NCBI GenBank assembly: GCA_029856295.1
Contig: JAHQWS010000047.1
Span: forward strand, 1 to 9,453
Direction: 5' to 3'
Length of the DNA: 9,453 bases
Source: Promethearchaeia archaeon
GTDB lineage: Archaea > Asgardarchaeota > Lokiarchaeia > Sigyniarchaeales > SOKP01
Shown here: positions 6,227 to 9,453 of the stretch, one piece after another
Numbering within the stretch: position 1 is the first letter of the stretch
Layout of the letters: every line of letters begins with the position of its first letter
Program-made: the position numbers and the translations under genes
Notes under the pieces: model-generated
The model's database searches: none
The model's input: the letters and a program-made list of their open reading frames with translations, nothing else
Told to the model about the DNA's origin: nothing

Positions 6227-9200
6227 ATGAAAAAATTAAAAAAAGCATTTCTTGTTTTATTGGTTTTTATCTCTATATTTAACCAGTTACTTGTTTTTTT
6301 TCCTCTATCATCGGGAGATTTAACAGATGTCAACAACGAGGCATTAGAGTTAAATTTGGAAAATAAACCATTAACTTCAGATATTGCGGGAACAGACTTA
6401 TACGCTGAGCAAATTAGTGCGTATCTTGCTGGTTCAAAAAGCATTATTCAACAATCATTATTTACGAATGACACTAATATTGTCTCTCAATTTGATACTA
6501 ATGATCCTGCGTTTGAAAAATGTAATTTTTTCCTCAGCGTTTCGAATGGCATCAATCCAGAAATGTTTCCGAGCATATTATCTGAAAATATATTTGGATC
6601 TCAGCTTGATTTTAGTTATAACGGTTTTATTGGATTTCTTTACTACGATCCCAGCTTAGATCCTAATACTGCTCAATTAAGAGCAAATCGAGCATTAGAT
6701 ATTATTAAGAGAAAATTTGAAGTTGATTTAATAAGCGTAAATTCTTCTAATTCACACCTCTTCCCATTTGTAGGATATTATCCAGACTGGGAGTCTTTTT
6801 TTGAAGAAATAACAAATAACCTGCCAATGGATGGATATTGGCAGACTTTAGATATTGATCGTTTAACCAGTAATAACTATATTCAATATCATCATCTTTC
6901 TGTTACATATCTACTATTAAATTCTTTAGATGAAGAATTTAATATTTCGACAGATCAATTAAGCTTTGACTCAGAAACCATTGAATCCTCTCTCTCACGA
7001 TTTAGAGACATAGAAAATTTTATGGAACAAATAGGTAATACTTTTGAGCAGCTTAACGATTCGGATGATGCATTCTTACCACTTTTAGGCTTTGATAATG
7101 AAACCATTTCGCAAGAGGATTTAGAGCAGATTGGTGGAGCTTTTAATTTAACAAGTGATTCTCATTATACTACTCTAACTATTCAATATGAAGGTTTAAA
7201 TAATGGTATAAGAAAGAGGTCTAATAACCAATATGAATTTAATTTATGGGATGCATTAGGATATACAGGAGGATCTATAAGTCCGAGTGAAAAAATATAT
7301 ATCGCATTACTCGGGGCTCTCATGAGCGGGATTGATATAAATATTTTATGTACAGATATTATTGATGCAACTCCAGACAATTTTGAGTTGTCAAATTTTA
7401 TGTTAGAGCAAATCGGTTCTTTATTAGAATTTACAGAGGTAGAATTTGATATTTACTCCCTTGAAGAATATTCTTTTGAATTATTATGGTTTAATGATAA
7501 AGGAGTAATTAGATCTTATTCTCGACCTGTGAATCTTGATGATGAAGAGGATATTGTAAATTTATTAGGGCAATTTGGTTTTCAAGGTTTTTCATTTATT
7601 CCAACTGGTATATTAAATCCGATTAGTGATTTAATAATAACTTATAATGTTTCTAATTCAGAGCCTCTCATGATTATTACAAAGGAACTCATTGGCAATA
7701 ATGCTTCTCAAGGAGCAACACAGGTATTTTCCTTCAATATAACAGCAACAAATGTAGGAAATATTAGCGTTTGGGGGGTACCCACTTCTATACCAATGGA
7801 TCTTAACTCATTATTAGGAGATACCCTTTATAATGAACTATGGGTAGCGATTGATGATATTTACAATACAGGAACTGACCAATATGATTCAGTTGAAGAA
7901 TTCTTAAATGTAGATAAAGATCCTCGGCTTTTCTACTTTGATACATGGGGTCTTGGTGTAATAGATTATTATTATCCTGTATTAAACCTGACTAATATTT
8001 TCCCCTATAGTGAGGAAATGGCTAATTTAATTGAGAATATTTATGATATTCCAATTGGACAAAATCCTTATGCTTCATTGATTTATGTTATTGAATTATT
8101 TTTAGGAGATGAGGAAACGGCTAAAGATGCTTTTACAAATAAAGATAGTATTTGGTACGAAGAAAATTGGAAATTAGAACCTGGAGAGAAAATCTCGTAC
8201 ACAACTAATAATATATCTATAGCAGGTTTAGATACTTTTACAAAATTTCATGCTAATAATTTTACCATAGAAGATCCTCCTAATGAAAAACCATACATCA
8301 AAACTGGAACGGTTTTGGATGACACAACACCTCAAATGGCATTATTAAACGATACTGAATCTTGGATAATTGAATCAGAACAGATTGCAACTGACCCTGA
8401 CCTTCACGAACTTGATATCCGATTCTATTTTAAAAATGAAACAAGTATAGACCTTGTTAATTATACTTTAGATCGGGTTTCGATTGTAATAAATTTCTCT
8501 GCTTCAGAAGCCATAGATACCTCTAGCTTTGAAATTTTTAATTTTACTACAGAAGAATATAACGACATAAGTCCTTATTTTACCACAAATGAAAATGAAA
8601 CATGGACTTTTTCTTTTCTCAATGATACTAATGATTTAGAATGGCTCTTTGAACCTAATTCTCCCAATGACTATATCATTAGAATGAGAATAAGAGAAAT
8701 TGATGGGGTATTATTTAATATTTCAATCAATGACTTGGATGTTGAATTTTCCCAGAGGGATATTAATATCTTTGAAGTTATGGGATCTCATGTAATTTAT
8801 GCTACCTCAAGCGGGACACAACATGAGACACACTCTAATTCAATTATTCTTAATACTAATGAGGGGGCATCTATTACAGCTGTAGCTTCACTATCAACTT
8901 ACAGTTCAAAAGTAGGTGAAATTAACACATATTCGTTAAATTTTAAAAATGTTGGCACGGAAGTAGCCCAAAATATTAATATTTCAATTTTAATACCAGG
9001 AATAATGTATGATAAGAATAACTTTACAATTGAAGGGAATTATTTGATTTATAGGTTAGATACTTTAAAACCTTCTGAGGAGAAAACAATTAGTTTCTCA
9101 TTTTACGTCCCAAATTCAGGATTTGTAAACGTTGAATCTATTGAATATAAGAATCCTGTTTTCGTTCAAAATGAGAATTCTTCCATTTTAACAAGTTCTT

Positions 9201-9453
9201 CTAATGATGTCTATTTTTCTGCACCAATTGATTATGAAACAAGGTTTCCATTTATAAGAACTATAGATATCAGCTATCAATCATCAACCTCTGCACCAAG
9301 TATTGGAGCATCATTCAATTTAACGGTTATGATAAAGAATACGAGCCCAAAGGCGATTACCATTCCAGAAATCAATTTAACTATGAATGATCATTACGGG
9401 GATCTCATGCGGATTGATAATACTACTTTAACTCTACTAAATATCATATATAA
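6227..9453 (+). CDS. Large secreted/surface protein with CARDB/DUF11-like segments (runs off the right edge)
   Basis: The frame is open from the ATG at 6227 to the window end: 1075 codons with no stop, so the C-terminus and any membrane anchor are missing. Residues 1-30 are a signal peptide: basic KKLKK, a hydrophobic core from about 7 to 25, then PLSSG; there is no lipobox cysteine. The rest is Asn-, Ser-, Thr-, Asp- and aromatic-rich with only two cysteines (C99, C375). By hand I count about 28 N-x-S/T sequons, as expected of a glycosylated archaeal surface protein. Residues 30-490 match no family I know. At least three later segments look like CARDB/DUF11 beta-sandwich strands: GATQVFSFNITATNVGN (from 496), VGEINTYSLNFKNVGTE (from 896, continuing to an LKPSEEKTISFSF edge) and GASFNLTVMIKNTSPKA (from about 1027). 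It follows the permease by 24 bases, so it is probably that transporter's dedicated extracellular partner or its cargo. The function is otherwise unknown. Confidence 0.85.
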   Translation, partial: MKKLKKAFLVLLVFISIFNQLLVFFPLSSGDLTDVNNEALELNLENKPLTSDIAGTDLYAEQISAYLAGSKSIIQQSLFTNDTNIVSQFDTNDPAFEKCNFFLSVSNGINPEMFPSILSENIFGSQLDFSYNGFIGFLYYDPSLDPNTAQLRANRALDIIKRKFEVDLISVNSSNSHLFPFVGYYPDWESFFEEITNNLPMDGYWQTLDIDRLTSNNYIQYHHLSVTYLLLNSLDEEFNISTDQLSFDSETIESSLSRFRDIENFMEQIGNTFEQLNDSDDAFLPLLGFDNETISQEDLEQIGGAFNLTSDSHYTTLTIQYEGLNNGIRKRSNNQYEFNLWDALGYTGGSISPSEKIYIALLGALMSGIDINILCTDIIDATPDNFELSNFMLEQIGSLLEFTEVEFDIYSLEEYSFELLWFNDKGVIRSYSRPVNLDDEEDIVNLLGQFGFQGFSFIPTGILNPISDLIITYNVSNSEPLMIITKELIGNNASQGATQVFSFNITATNVGNISVWGVPTSIPMDLNSLLGDTLYNELWVAIDDIYNTGTDQYDSVEEFLNVDKDPRLFYFDTWGLGVIDYYYPVLNLTNIFPYSEEMANLIENIYDIPIGQNPYASLIYVIELFLGDEETAKDAFTNKDSIWYEENWKLEPGEKISYTTNNISIAGLDTFTKFHANNFTIEDPPNEKPYIKTGTVLDDTTPQMALLNDTESWIIESEQIATDPDLHELDIRFYFKNETSIDLVNYTLDRVSIVINFSASEAIDTSSFEIFNFTTEEYNDISPYFTTNENETWTFSFLNDTNDLEWLFEPNSPNDYIIRMRIREIDGVLFNISINDLDVEFSQRDINIFEVMGSHVIYATSSGTQHETHSNSIILNTNEGASITAVASLSTYSSKVGEINTYSLNFKNVGTEVAQNINISILIPGIMYDKNNFTIEGNYLIYRLDTLKPSEEKTISFSFYVPNSGFVNVESIEYKNPVFVQNENSSILTSSSNDVYFSAPIDYETRFPFIRTIDISYQSSTSAPSIGASFNLTVMIKNTSPKAITIPEINLTMNDHYGDLMRIDNTTLTLLNIIY

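Noticed and set aside
6384..6659. 91-residue plus-strand open frame in another phase
   Set aside because: It overlaps the secreted-protein frame, which has a signal peptide and stays open for 1075 codons. No independent start signal or motif is visible.
1..9453. CRISPR array, tRNA or rRNA genes, or insertion sequence
   Set aside because: I found no regularly spaced repeats, cloverleaf-like or rRNA sequence, transposase motif or terminal inverted repeats.

Overview
The window is AT-rich (roughly 30% GC by eye), with few Shine-Dalgarno sites and T/A-rich promoter-like boxes. It encodes an RNase III and an L-2-amino-thiazoline-4-carboxylate (ATC) hydrolase-like protein, plus a MacB/LolCDE-like ABC transporter whose partner is a large Asn-rich secreted protein. 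Together these suggest an archaeon, most likely an Asgard (Lokiarchaeia-like) lineage. This assignment rests on family impressions and composition and is moderate at best; an AT-rich anaerobic bacterium is not excluded.

Layout. Positions 1-821 hold two minus-strand genes in tandem: an ATC-hydrolase-family protein (821-270), then the first 78 residues of an unrecognised charged protein (236 to beyond the left edge). A 119-bp divergent spacer (822-940) leads to a plus-strand RNase III with a degenerate C-terminal dsRNA-binding domain (941-1678). A 344-bp gene-free stretch (1679-2022) carries a tandem decamer, a TATA-like box and a small inverted repeat. From 2023 to the right edge runs an apparent three-gene plus-strand operon: ABC ATPase (2023-3195), ten-TM FtsX/MacB-type permease (3245-6202), and a secreted protein of at least 1075 residues that continues past the window (6227 to beyond 9453).

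How the genes fit together. The ATPase and permease form a type VII (mechanotransmission) ABC module. The third gene has a signal peptide, many N-glycosylation sequons and at least three CARDB/DUF11-like beta-sandwich segments, so it should act outside the cell next to the permease's two large acidic ectodomains. In a cell with a single membrane, a literal Lol (outer-membrane lipoprotein sorting) role makes little sense. A surface-protein release, export or signalling module is a better guess, but its substrate cannot be read from the sequence. The most unusual points are the ATPase's extra N- and C-terminal regions (the latter resembling a winged helix), the cassette with its giant surface partner, and the RNase III in an archaeal-looking context.
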